Shown here piece by piece: positions 36,831-45,700 of a stretch of DNA of 64,000 bases. How positions within the stretch are numbered: the stretch's first letter is position 1; the number at the start of each line of letters is the position of its first letter. The notes beneath the pieces were generated by a model, which saw only the letters and a list, made by a program, of their open reading frames with translations, ran no database searches and was not told the origin of the DNA. The stretch covers positions 1-64,000 of the forward strand of contig AGAU01000247.1 in assembly GCA_000224765.2 (NCBI GenBank), read 5' to 3'. Position numbers and translations under genes: made by a program. This DNA is from SAR324 cluster bacterium JCVI-SC AAA005. GTDB taxonomy: Bacteria > SAR324 > NAC60-12.

Positions 36831-37928
36831 ATGAGGGCATTTAAAACTCTTCTGGCAGCTGGTCTGCTGGCTGCCTTGTCTGGTATGCCTGCCTATGCAG
36901 AGATTACCGTTGCAACCGCAGGACCTATGACCGGTCAATACGCCAGTTTTGGTCAACAAATGAAAGCAGGGGCCGAGATGGCAGTGGCTGACATCAATGC
37001 GAAGGGTGGAGTTCTGGGCGAAATGCTAAAGTTGGAGGTTGGGGATGACGCATGTGACCCTAAGCAAGCAGTGGCAGTTGCAAATGAGATGGTAGGCAAG
37101 GGTGTAGTTTACATGGCAGGTCACTTCTGCTCTGGTTCATCTATTCCAGCCTCAAAGGTGTATGAAGAAGAGGGAATCATTCAGGTCTCACCAGCTTCCA
37201 CGAATCCAAAGTTGACGGATGAAGGAGGGCCAAACGTGTTTCGAGTCTGTGGTCGGGACGATCAGCAAGGAGAAGTGGCAGGTAAGTTCCTCGCAGGCGT
37301 TTATCGAAGCATGAACATTGCGATCGTTCATGATAAGACGGCCTACGGCAAAGGATTGGCTGATGCGACCATGGCCTCCATGAACAAATATGGAAAGAAG
37401 GAAACCCTCTATGAAGCCTACACCGCGGGTGAGAAAGACTACACAGCCCTCGTTTCCAAGTTGAAGAAGAACAATATCCAGGTTTTGTATGTTGGAGGCT
37501 ACCATTCAGAGGCTGGCTTGATGGTTCGCCAAATGCGAGATCAAGGTATGAACACTGTACTTGTATCTGGTGATGCTCTGGTCACAGATGAATACTGGCA
37601 AATTACTGGAGATGCTGGTGAAGGGACATTGATGACTTTCAGCCCAGATCCCAGAAAGAACCCAATTGCAATCCCATTGGTTAAAGCTTTCCGCGAAAAA
37701 GGAATTGAGCCAGAGGGATATGTTCTATACACCTACGCTGCCATCCAAGTCTTTGCGCAGGCTGCGGAAGCCGCAGGAAGCACAAACATGGATAAGATTC
37801 TGAAGGTGATGAACAGTACAAAATTCAGCACCGTTCTTGGTGAACTAGGTTTTGACAGTAAAGGTGACGTGAGCCTACCAGGTTATGTTTTCTACATTTG
37901 GAAAGATGGAAACTACGAATATCTTTGA
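36831..37928 (+). CDS. Periplasmic amino acid-binding protein LivJ/LivK type (cassette 1)
   Basis: The 365-residue substrate-binding protein has a signal peptide (LLAAGLLAALSGMPAYA, cleavage before EITVATAG), the type I fold start GPMTGQYASFGQQMKAG, a disulfide pair in GDDACDP and GHFCSGSS like that in E. coli LivJ, and SPASTNPKLT, the loop that holds the ligand carboxylate. A strong AGGAG lies before the ATG. It is the last gene of cassette 1. Leucine-type ligand is likely but not proven. Confidence 0.92.
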   Translation: MRAFKTLLAAGLLAALSGMPAYAEITVATAGPMTGQYASFGQQMKAGAEMAVADINAKGGVLGEMLKLEVGDDACDPKQAVAVANEMVGKGVVYMAGHFCSGSSIPASKVYEEEGIIQVSPASTNPKLTDEGGPNVFRVCGRDDQQGEVAGKFLAGVYRSMNIAIVHDKTAYGKGLADATMASMNKYGKKETLYEAYTAGEKDYTALVSKLKKNNIQVLYVGGYHSEAGLMVRQMRDQGMNTVLVSGDALVTDEYWQITGDAGEGTLMTFSPDPRKNPIAIPLVKAFREKGIEPEGYVLYTYAAIQVFAQAAEAAGSTNMDKILKVMNSTKFSTVLGELGFDSKGDVSLPGYVFYIWKDGNYEYL

Positions 37929-37976
37929 TTCGATATATATTAAAATATGAATATTTTTTAACCATTGATCTACTTT

Positions 37977-38024
37977 ACTCCGGGAGCACTTGAATTTTGT
38001 TCTGTTGATCTGGGCTTCCGGAGT
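37977..38024 (+). terminator. Strong hairpin after the cassette 1 binding-protein gene
   Basis: ACTCCGGGAGC (37977-37987) pairs with GCTTCCGGAGT (38014-38024) over 11 bp with one G-U, leaving a 26-nt loop. There is no U-tract after it. An AT hairpin (AAAATA/TATTTT) followed by TT lies just upstream near 37942. It may stabilise the binding-protein mRNA or limit read-through into cassette 2. Confidence 0.45.
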
Positions 38025-38072
38025 CCTACTTGCCCTCCAAGACTTCATACTCATTATTGAAAAATCCCCCAA

Positions 38073-38834
38073 GTGATCTCCGTTCGAAACCTCTATAAAC
38101 ATTTTGGCGGAGTCCAGGCAGTAAACGGGATTAGTCTAGAAATCAAAACAGGGTTGATCACAGGATTAATCGGTCCCAATGGAGCTGGAAAAACCACTTT
38201 ATTCAATCTGATTGCAGGGATTTTTCCACCAGATCAAGGACAAATCCTGCTTGATGGAGAAGACGTAGCTGGATTCAAACCACACCAACTTTTCTCCAAG
38301 GGACTTCTTAGAACCTTTCAAATTCCTCACGAGTTTCACAGTTTGACAGCACGGGAGAATTTGATGATGGTTGCCCCGAATCAATTGGGTGAAAGCCTCA
38401 TAAGTGCATGGTTTCAGCGCAAAACTCTTCATCAGCAAGAGAGAGAGATTGCCATGAAAGCAGATGAAGTCATGGAATTTCTCAACATTCGACATGTCGC
38501 AGATGAGCTAGCTGGAAATTTGTCTGGTGGACAGAAGAAATTGCTAGAATTAGGTCGAACAATGATGGTTGATGCCAAGGTCGTTATTCTGGATGAAGTC
38601 GGAGCTGGGGTTAACAGGACTTTGCTGAGAGAAATTGGAGATGCAATTGAGTTGATGAATCAGGAGAAAGGATACACCTTCTGTATGATCGAACATGATA
38701 TGGATTTCATCAGCCGACTCTGTAATCCAGTGATCGTGATGGCGGAAGGCAAGCTGCTAACTGAAGGCTCAGCAGAAGAAGTGAAATCCAATGAAATGGT
38801 GATAGAAGCTTATCTGGGTCGTGGAGCTTCATAA
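38073..38834 (+). CDS. livG: Liv-type ABC ATPase LivG (cassette 2)
   Basis: The 253-residue ATPase starts at a GTG. Walker A is [10 protein letters not shown]-loop RTFQIPHEFHSLTARENL, signature LSGGQKKLLELGR and H-loop CMIEHDMDFI. Walker B reads VVILDEVGAGVN, with Val where Pro is usual after DE. It is the first gene of cassette 2, whose order G-F-H-M differs from cassette 1. Confidence 0.9.
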   Translation: MISVRNLYKHFGGVQAVNGISLEIKTGLITGLIGPNGAGKTTLFNLIAGIFPPDQGQILLDGEDVAGFKPHQLFSKGLLRTFQIPHEFHSLTARENLMMVAPNQLGESLISAWFQRKTLHQQEREIAMKADEVMEFLNIRHVADELAGNLSGGQKKLLELGRTMMVDAKVVILDEVGAGVNRTLLREIGDAIELMNQEKGYTFCMIEHDMDFISRLCNPVIVMAEGKLLTEGSAEEVKSNEMVIEAYLGRGAS

Positions 38835-38867
38835 AGTCTGATCTGAGAAATATTTGTAAAACAGGAA

Positions 38868-39572
38868 ATGAGTTACCTCCTTGGTGAAAATTTGATTGGT
38901 GGTTATGGAACTGGAGATATTCTCAAGGGCTGCACAATCTCTGCAGCGCAAAGAGAAATTTCTGTTGTTGTTGGCCCAAACGGAGCAGGTAAATCGACTG
39001 CTATGAAGGCGATGTTGGGTATGCTGAAGGTCCTGAAAGGGAGAGTTACGCTTGCGGGGCAGGACATCACGAACATATCCCCACAACAAAGAGTTCAACT
39101 TGGTATGGCCTTCGTTCCTCAAACCAATAATGTCTTCAGTAGCATGACCGTTGAAGAAAATCTCGAACTCGGTGCGTATGTTCGCACTGATGACTATTCA
39201 GATACGATGGGTCAGGTCTATGAGCTTTTTCCTGTGCTAAAAGAAAAGCGTCTCCAACCAGCAGGAGAACTCTCTGGAGGACAGCGACAACAAGTTGCTG
39301 TGGGGCGAGCTTTGATGATGAAACCGAGTGTGTTGATGCTCGATGAACCAACAGCAGGTGTCTCTCCAATTGTCATGGATGAGCTGTTCGACCGCATCAT
39401 TGAGGTAAAAAAAACAGGAATTGCGATTTTAATTGTAGAACAAAACGCTCGACAGGCACTTGCAATCGCTGACAAGGGATTTGTATTGGTGACAGGCCAG
39501 AATCGCTTTACAGATTCTGGTCAAGTACTCCTTGCCAATAAGGAAGTTCGTCGCACCTTTCTTGGTGGATAG
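38868..39572 (+). CDS. livF: Liv-type ABC ATPase LivF (cassette 2)
   Basis: The 234-residue ATPase has Walker A GPNGAGKST, Q-loop FVPQTNNVFSSMTVEENL, signature LSGGQRQQVAVGRAL, Walker B LMLDEPTAGVSP and H-loop LIVEQNARQAL. Its sequence is clearly different from cassette 1 LivF, so this is not a recent duplication. Its stop abuts the livH start. Confidence 0.92.
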   Translation: MSYLLGENLIGGYGTGDILKGCTISAAQREISVVVGPNGAGKSTAMKAMLGMLKVLKGRVTLAGQDITNISPQQRVQLGMAFVPQTNNVFSSMTVEENLELGAYVRTDDYSDTMGQVYELFPVLKEKRLQPAGELSGGQRQQVAVGRALMMKPSVLMLDEPTAGVSPIVMDELFDRIIEVKKTGIAILIVEQNARQALAIADKGFVLVTGQNRFTDSGQVLLANKEVRRTFLGG

Positions 39573-40585
39573 TGATGGATTTTCTGAACGCGATAGTTCT
39601 AATTTCGAATTACGTACTAATTCCTTCTTTGGTTTATGGGTCACAACTTGCCCTTGGTGCCCTGGGGGTGACAATTGTCTTTGGCATCATGCGCTTCGCT
39701 AATTTTGCGCATGGTGAAATGATGTCCTTTGCAACAGTCTGCACGATCTTTATCACATGGTGGTTTCAGTCACTTGGTTTAACTGCCGGAATCATTCCCA
39801 CAGCTCTCCTTGCCCTCCCTTTTGGAATCCTGATCACGAGCTTATTGGTCTGGGGTACTGAGCGAAGTATTTTTAGCTATTATCGTCAAAGGAAGAGCAA
39901 GCCTGTAATCTTTGTGATCGCCTCCGTTGGTGTGATGTTCATGCTTAATGGGATCGTCAGGTTATTCATTGGGACAGATGAAATCATTTTCATGGATGGT
40001 CTAAAATTTATCATCAAAGCTGGAGAATTTAAAAAATGGTCGGGTCTCAAAGAAGGTTTATCGCTAAAGCAAACTCAGGTTCTAACTGTCCTATTGGCGA
40101 TTATAGCAGTCGCCTGGGTGTTTTGGTTCCTACAAAAAACCAAGATGGGTAAGGCGATGAGAGCTTTCTCAGACAATGAAGATCTGGCATTACTATCAGG
40201 TATTAATCCTGAAAAAGTAGTGCAAGCAACATGGTTTATCAGCGCTGTCCTCATTACTCTAGCAGGTGTCCTCTATGGTCTTGATAAAAGCTACAAACCA
40301 CTAGTCTATTTCCACCTGCTACTCCCAATTTTTGCTGCAGCCATTGTTGGTGGCATTGGGCAACCCATTGGGGCCATTCTAGGAGGCTACATTGTCGCTT
40401 TCTCAGAGGTAACGGCTACCTACGCATTCAAAAAATTCCTTAGATACCTTGGTCCCGAAGGTTGGTCTCCTGATAGTTTAGTCCAATTTCTTAGTACAGA
40501 ATATAAGTTTGCGGTTTCTTTCTTGATTCTGGTCTTGGTCCTTTTGATCCGGCCAACAGGTCTTTTCAAAGGCAGAGTGCTTTGA
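39572..40585 (+). CDS. livH: Liv-type ABC permease LivH (cassette 2)
   Basis: The 337-residue permease has the LivH start (SLVYGSQLALGALGVTIVFG, MRFANFAHGEMMSF) and the C-terminal GGIGQPIGAILGGYIVAFSE. An extra loop of about 30 residues occurs around LKFIIKAGEFKKWSGLKEG. Membrane partner of the LivM that follows. Confidence 0.9.
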   Translation: MMDFLNAIVLISNYVLIPSLVYGSQLALGALGVTIVFGIMRFANFAHGEMMSFATVCTIFITWWFQSLGLTAGIIPTALLALPFGILITSLLVWGTERSIFSYYRQRKSKPVIFVIASVGVMFMLNGIVRLFIGTDEIIFMDGLKFIIKAGEFKKWSGLKEGLSLKQTQVLTVLLAIIAVAWVFWFLQKTKMGKAMRAFSDNEDLALLSGINPEKVVQATWFISAVLITLAGVLYGLDKSYKPLVYFHLLLPIFAAAIVGGIGQPIGAILGGYIVAFSEVTATYAFKKFLRYLGPEGWSPDSLVQFLSTEYKFAVSFLILVLVLLIRPTGLFKGRVL

Positions 40586-41940
40586 GCAATTCGCATCGGG
40601 CTGTCATTAGTTTTGCAATCATGGCTCTCCTGCTTGGGATGGTAGGAACGATACAGTCTTGGAACGTGAGCCTCGCTATACTGAATCTTTGCCTGATTTC
40701 AGCGATCATGTCCCTAGGACTAAATATCCAGTGGGGCTATGCAGGTTTATTCAATGCTGGAGTAATGGCTTCAACAGCATTAGGAGGACTGGCTGCGGTT
40801 TTAGTATCTCACTCTCCAGTTGGTAAAGCATGGGCTGCTGGAGGATTAGATACAGGACTAGCTCCAATGACTTTGGTTTTGACTGTCTTAGGTGCCTGGT
40901 GGATTAGAAGGAAGGTACCAGAAGGCTACCTTCGAAAAGTCATGTTCTTGATGTGGCTTCTCTGCGGATATGCGTTGTTACGCTATTTCTATGAACAAGC
41001 TTCGCTAAATATAGAAGCAGTCGATCCAGCGCAAACAGGGTTTCTGGGAGGACTGGGTCTTCCTATTTTAATTTCTTGGATAGTCGGTGGAATAGCCGCA
41101 GCTGGATTAGCTTGGGTAGTTGGGCGAGTTGCTCTCGGGCTACGCTCAGACTACTTTGCGATCGCTACGCTTGGGATCTCAGAGATCATGATCTCCATTC
41201 TGAAGAATGAGGATTGGTTAACGAGAGGCGTGAAAAATGTCACGGGCTTGGAGCGACCTGTCCCTTACGAAGTAGACCTTCAACAAAGCCAGTGGTTTAT
41301 GGATTTGGTCATCAGATTACACTCTGTTGATCCAAACCAAATCAGACAGGAAGCTCTCCAAGAGATGGTGATATCGGCTTCAGGGGTCTTCGTCAAGCTT
41401 TGCTACTCGGGACTATTCCTCATAGTTCTCCTAATAATCCTTGGCTTGGCTGCACTAGCCTTGAATTCTCCTTGGGGCAGAATGATGCGTGCGATTCGTG
41501 ACAACGAAGTTGCGGCTGCTGCAATGGGAAAAGATGTGACGAACCGTCATCGGCAGGTATTCATTTTGGGGTCGGCGGTCATTGGTGTTGCGGGAGCAAT
41601 GCTTACCACATTGGATGGGCAATTTACGCCCGGAACTTATATTCCTTTACGCTTCACATTCCTGATTTGGGTTATGGTAATCATCGGAGGAAGTGGTAAT
41701 AACCTTGGGGCGGTCCTAGGGGCTTTTATCACTTGGTTTACTTGGATTGAAGCGGAGCCTGTGGCGCTTTGGGCGGTAGAAAACTTAAACTCATTGCTCA
41801 GTGAGGAGAATCCTCTCCGACAACATTTTATTGACGTTGCCCCTCATTTGAGGATGGTAATTATGGGGCTGATTCTTATTCTGGTGCTCAGGTTTCGGCC
41901 AGAGGGAATCTTGCCAGAGAGAAACATTAATAGTAAATAA
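40582..41940 (+). CDS. livM: Liv-type ABC permease LivM (cassette 2)
   Basis: The 452-residue permease starts at a TTG overlapping the livH stop by 4 nt. Core motifs are SLGLNIQWGYAGLFNAGV, LRSDYFAIATLGISEIM, GRMMRAIRDNEVAAAAMGKD and the C-terminal GGSGNNLGAVLGAFI. An extended periplasmic or cytosolic insertion around YEVDLQQSQWFMDLVIRLHS is unlike cassette 1. Larger than typical LivM. Confidence 0.9.
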   Translation: MSNSHRAVISFAIMALLLGMVGTIQSWNVSLAILNLCLISAIMSLGLNIQWGYAGLFNAGVMASTALGGLAAVLVSHSPVGKAWAAGGLDTGLAPMTLVLTVLGAWWIRRKVPEGYLRKVMFLMWLLCGYALLRYFYEQASLNIEAVDPAQTGFLGGLGLPILISWIVGGIAAAGLAWVVGRVALGLRSDYFAIATLGISEIMISILKNEDWLTRGVKNVTGLERPVPYEVDLQQSQWFMDLVIRLHSVDPNQIRQEALQEMVISASGVFVKLCYSGLFLIVLLIILGLAALALNSPWGRMMRAIRDNEVAAAAMGKDVTNRHRQVFILGSAVIGVAGAMLTTLDGQFTPGTYIPLRFTFLIWVMVIIGGSGNNLGAVLGAFITWFTWIEAEPVALWAVENLNSLLSEENPLRQHFIDVAPHLRMVIMGLILILVLRFRPEGILPERNINSK

Positions 41941-41953
41941 TTGGAATTTTTTT

Positions 41954-41984
41954 AAGAGACCTGCCCAATGAGGGCTGGTCTCTT
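41954..41984. terminator. Hairpin between the convergent livM and binding-protein genes
   Basis: AAGAGACC (41954-41961) pairs with GGTCTCTT (41977-41984), extended by GCCC/GGGC after one T-T mismatch, with loop AATGA. It lies 13 bp after livM and 9 bp from the end of the convergent gene, so it can serve both. U-tracts are short on either strand. Confidence 0.6.
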
Positions 41985-41993
41985 TAAAATTAC

Positions 41994-43193
41994 TCAGTGG
42001 AATCGAATAGTCTTAAATGATTTATCAGCTATTTCGAACTCTCGATATGAGCCAAATGTTTCACCGACACTATTCAACTCTACGTTAGTAGCACCAACAT
42101 AATCGATTGGTCCACCGCCATTTAAAATACTGAGGCCTTTTGAAAGTTCACCTGGAAGGATCTTAGTGCCAGGGGCATTAGCGACGGCAAGTAAGTTGTC
42201 TTTAATCGATCCCCCATTTGTGGAGCGGGCCCTTTGCATCGCAAGAACTAAAAGAGCTGCTGCATCGTAAGATTCACCAATAAATGGGCCGTTATTGTTT
42301 ATTCCAGAACCAGATGCGATTTTCTTGAAAAGTTCAGCGCCATTTGATGCCGAGCCAGGAACCGTTCCGAAAGAACCAGTTAGATCGCCATCAACATTCG
42401 TGTGCAACCTATCGCCAAACATTCCGTCTGCTAGGATAAATCTATCGAAAGCACCGCTATCGATTGCTGGTTGAATGATCCCGGGACCACCTTGATCTAC
42501 ATAACTAAAAACCGCCAGGGCTTCACCACCCGCTGAGTCCAAAGTTGCAACTTCTGCTGAGTAATCAGCTTTGCCACTTTCAGCTGGAATTGCTACGGTA
42601 ATCTCACCGCCAAGATTTTTAAAAGCATTTACAAATGAATCTGACAGACCCTTACCATAATCACTGTTGACATATGTTACAGCTACCGATTTGATTCCGC
42701 GTGACATTGTGATTTTTGCTAATAACTGACCTTGCCTGGCGTCGGAAGGGGCTGTGCGGAAGAAATAACCATTATCTGATATAGTTGATAGAGCAGGTGA
42801 AGTTGCCGAAGGAGAAACCATTGGTATGCCATTGGGGACTGCAACATTATTGGCGACCGCTATAGTAACGCCTGAACAATCAGCTCCCATTATACCGACA
42901 ACTTTTTCTGCTGTAACCAGCCTCTCAGCAGCAGCAGTGGCAGCAGCTGCATCTATACATGTAGAATCGGCACGAACAGGAATAATTTTTTCACCACCTA
43001 GCAGATTCCCTGAATCCGAAGCCTCTTTGAAGGCTAGTTCTGCTGAGCCTGCCATATCCGCTGTAAGAGATTCAATCGGTCCTGTAAAGCCAAGAATGAT
43101 TCCCATCTTGATGTCTGCGAATGCTGCGGTAGGTAGTATCAAGCTTCCCGCTATCATCATCATAACTTTTTTGAAAAATTTGTTTCTCATCAT
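41994..43193 (-). CDS. Periplasmic amino acid-binding protein (cassette 2 partner)
   Basis: The 399-residue protein has a signal peptide (MMMIAGSLILPTAAFA, then DIKMGIILGFTGP) and the type I periplasmic-binding fold of the LivJ family. Ligand-loop features are SPSATSPALST and SDYGKGLSD; a Cys pair (DSTCIDA, GADCSGV) matches the family disulfide. It is encoded on the opposite strand, facing cassette 2, which lacks its own binding protein on the plus strand. The pairing is therefore likely but inferred. It may recognise a different amino acid from the first binding protein. Confidence 0.88.
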   Translation of the reverse strand: MMRNKFFKKVMMMIAGSLILPTAAFADIKMGIILGFTGPIESLTADMAGSAELAFKEASDSGNLLGGEKIIPVRADSTCIDAAAATAAAERLVTAEKVVGIMGADCSGVTIAVANNVAVPNGIPMVSPSATSPALSTISDNGYFFRTAPSDARQGQLLAKITMSRGIKSVAVTYVNSDYGKGLSDSFVNAFKNLGGEITVAIPAESGKADYSAEVATLDSAGGEALAVFSYVDQGGPGIIQPAIDSGAFDRFILADGMFGDRLHTNVDGDLTGSFGTVPGSASNGAELFKKIASGSGINNNGPFIGESYDAAALLVLAMQRARSTNGGSIKDNLLAVANAPGTKILPGELSKGLSILNGGGPIDYVGATNVELNSVGETFGSYREFEIADKSFKTIRFH

Positions 43194-43512
43194 TTTTCCC
43201 TCTTAAAAAGCAGACGTGTTAAGAATTTAAGAACATCTAGAGTTTGTTCAGAATTAACTGCATAGAACCGAAATTGCTGCCTACAAGTCATTTCTGAAAC
43301 ACCTTTTTTACACGGATTTACTGAAAAGGTCTACAAAGTCTATTTTCAAGCTTTTGTGCGATTCTGAAACCTGACTTAATGGATTTTGAGCTCATCAAGT
43401 CAAAGAATTATTTTGATGTTTCGAAAATAGCCTTTTATCAGTGTGCGCAGCAAAATCAATTTATTTAAATTTCTATTGTGAAGACCCGCTTAACAATTTG
43501 AGAAAGGTTCCT

Positions 43513-44643
43513 ATGGTGTACGATGTCATTGTAGCTGGTTTAGGCGGAATGGGCAGTGCGACAGCCTGGCAATTAGCTAAGAAAGGGCACTCTGTTTTGG
43601 GCATTGAGCGTTTTTCACCGTCACATGATCAGGGATCCAGTCATGGAGACAGTCGGATTATTCGTTTGGCATATTTTGAGGATCCAGCCTACGTACCACT
43701 CCTGAAAAGAGCTTATGAACTTTGGAGTGAAGCTGAGATAGCCTCTGGGAAGGACCTTTTCACGGAAACTGGGGGACTGATGATTGGTCCTAGTGATTCA
43801 AAGACAGTGGCTGGAGCGCTTCATTCAGCGGATGAATGGGATCTTGGTCATCAAATGCTCGGTTACGAGGAAATGAGAGAACGCTTTCCACAGTTCATTT
43901 TGAAAGAAGATGAGATTGCTCTGTTTGAAGAAAGGGCAGGATTCGTCCGGCCGGAGAGAAGCTGTGCAACCCATAATCAATTGGCAGAGCAGTCTGGTGG
44001 AAAAATGCGTTTTGGAGAACAATTCTTATCATGGTACCCAGATGGGAATGGCGTTCAAGTCGTTACAGATAAAGGGACTTATCGAGCAAATCGACTAGTG
44101 ATCTCAGGGGGTTCCTGGAATCCAAAGCTGTTGCCAGATTTGAAAATCCCGTTTGATGTTAAACGTTTAACATTATTTTGGTTTGACGTTGAAAATATGG
44201 ATCAGTGGCAGTTAGGGAGAATGCCTATATACATTTGGGAGCCAAGTGATATTGAACAATTTTACGGATTTCCTGCGATTGATGGGCCCGGGGGTGGAGC
44301 CAAGGTGGCATATTTTAGGGTGGGCCCGGAGTGTGATCCTGACCAAGTTGACAGAACCGTACTTCCTGAGGAGATTGAGTTGATTAGACAAGCGACAGTT
44401 AGATTAAATAAATTGTCCGGGGCTCCACTTAGAACAGCTACCTGTCTTTATACAAATACCCCGGATGAGCACTTCGTTATCGGGTTACATCCGGAGTATC
44501 CTCAAGTGTCTTTAGCAGCAGGTTTTTCTGGGCATGGATTCAAGTTTGCGAGTGTGATTGGAGAGGTTATGTCAGATCTGGCAATTCAGCAGTCAACAGA
44601 ACATCCAATTAGCCTTTTTTCTCCAAATAGATTCCGAAACTGA
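43513..44643 (+). CDS. Monomeric sarcosine oxidase/N-methyltryptophan oxidase-like flavoprotein
   Basis: From the ATG at 43513 (AGAAAGG a few bases upstream) the protein has 376 residues. It begins with VAGLGGMGSATAW (FAD Rossmann motif), then IERFSPSHDQGSSHGDSRI, the MSOX/SolA signature. Cys311 in TCLYTNTPDEHFVIG corresponds to the Cys that binds FAD covalently in monomeric sarcosine oxidase, and GFSGHGFKFA is present. Family members oxidise N-methyl amino acids to the amino acid, formaldehyde and H2O2. A GTG at 43441 would add 24 non-conserved residues. It follows the two amino-acid transporters, so it may use an imported ligand; the 319 bp before it hold no gene. Confidence 0.85.
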   Translation: MVYDVIVAGLGGMGSATAWQLAKKGHSVLGIERFSPSHDQGSSHGDSRIIRLAYFEDPAYVPLLKRAYELWSEAEIASGKDLFTETGGLMIGPSDSKTVAGALHSADEWDLGHQMLGYEEMRERFPQFILKEDEIALFEERAGFVRPERSCATHNQLAEQSGGKMRFGEQFLSWYPDGNGVQVVTDKGTYRANRLVISGGSWNPKLLPDLKIPFDVKRLTLFWFDVENMDQWQLGRMPIYIWEPSDIEQFYGFPAIDGPGGGAKVAYFRVGPECDPDQVDRTVLPEEIELIRQATVRLNKLSGAPLRTATCLYTNTPDEHFVIGLHPEYPQVSLAAGFSGHGFKFASVIGEVMSDLAIQQSTEHPISLFSPNRFRN

Positions 44644-44854
44644 GTTGGATTTGAGTTTCTTTATTTCCAAATCGCTCTGCATTAGCAGATCAGTTACGAA
44701 ATAGTATTTTTCAATACTGAAGTTTTCTTTGATTAGATATAATTATAAATCATAAAATTTTGGAGTTGGAAGGAAATAACAGCTATATTCCTCCCGTCAC
44801 TTTACTTCAATAAAATTTGTGGATAAGTCAGTAAAGGTGTAAAACCGATTTTTA

Positions 44855-45697
44855 TTACCAACTAAAATTATTCATCTGGAAATCTGGCTGGGCTTTATGT
44901 TTTTGAATCTCGGCATTGATTTTCTGATCAGAAGCATCCCTCAAAATTCCATCACGCACCCAGACGCCTGCAATTCCAAATTTTTTTGCACCCTGGATAT
45001 CGTGCTCTATTGAATCCCCTATCGCGACAGTTCGCATCTTTGCAAAAGAATACTCTCTTTCAGAAAATTTATACATCTCTTCATACGGCTTACCGATCCA
45101 GATGACTTTACCACCTGATGTTTCGTAATATTCTGCAATTTTACCAGCTCCATAGGCAAGACCTTGTGGCGTGAGCATCCATTTGTCAGGATTCAGGCAA
45201 ACACAGGGTAGTTTTTTGGACAGAGGAATCTCCAACTTCTTGATAGCTTTCTCCCAAGATTCTTCCTCGCCACGACTACCACTAAGAATCAACACGTCTG
45301 CATCTTCCGGATAGGCTACTTCCTTGAGCGTTGATCCCAAAAGGGGAGACCGGTCTTCGTCTCGAGCTAACACCCAACATCTTGATCCATCTTCAAGTCC
45401 AAGCTCAGACAATCCTCCAGTAAAAAGGTAATGCCCTACCTCCCCAGAAGTAACGACACCCTCAAAGAATTCTCTATGTAGCCCCAGCTGTTCCATGCGC
45501 TGATAATTTTTCTCTGCTCTTTTCGCTGAATTGGAGAGAAGAATTACTGTTTTTTGGGCTGCTTGGAGGTTCTGAAGAGCTTCAATAACACCTTTAAAAA
45601 CAGATTGGCCATTGTGTAGCACTCCATATTGATCTAGCAGGAAAGTTTCATATCTATGGGAAAGTCTTTCAAGTTTGATGAAGGGGATATTCAGCAT
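44855..45697 (-). CDS. HAD-superfamily (IIA, TIGR01459-like) hydrolase
   Basis: The 280-residue protein has the HAD motif I at LLDQYGVLHNG. The usual second Asp of DxD is Tyr here, as I recall for this subgroup. Motif II is LLSNSAKR, then the Lys of IGKPYEEMY and the metal Asp pair of VAIGDSIEHDIQGA. NagD-like cap. A sugar-phosphate phosphatase role is plausible. It is the last gene of the minus-strand polyol unit, 3 bp after the kinase gene. Confidence 0.75.
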   Translation of the reverse strand: MLNIPFIKLERLSHRYETFLLDQYGVLHNGQSVFKGVIEALQNLQAAQKTVILLSNSAKRAEKNYQRMEQLGLHREFFEGVVTSGEVGHYLFTGGLSELGLEDGSRCWVLARDEDRSPLLGSTLKEVAYPEDADVLILSGSRGEEESWEKAIKKLEIPLSKKLPCVCLNPDKWMLTPQGLAYGAGKIAEYYETSGGKVIWIGKPYEEMYKFSEREYSFAKMRTVAIGDSIEHDIQGAKKFGIAGVWVRDGILRDASDQKINAEIQKHKAQPDFQMNNFSW

Positions 45698-45700
45698 GGC

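Noticed and set aside
42826..43206. 126-codon plus-strand open frame rich in Ala and Ser
   Set aside because: Antisense of the binding-protein gene; the real gene has a signal peptide and full family motifs.
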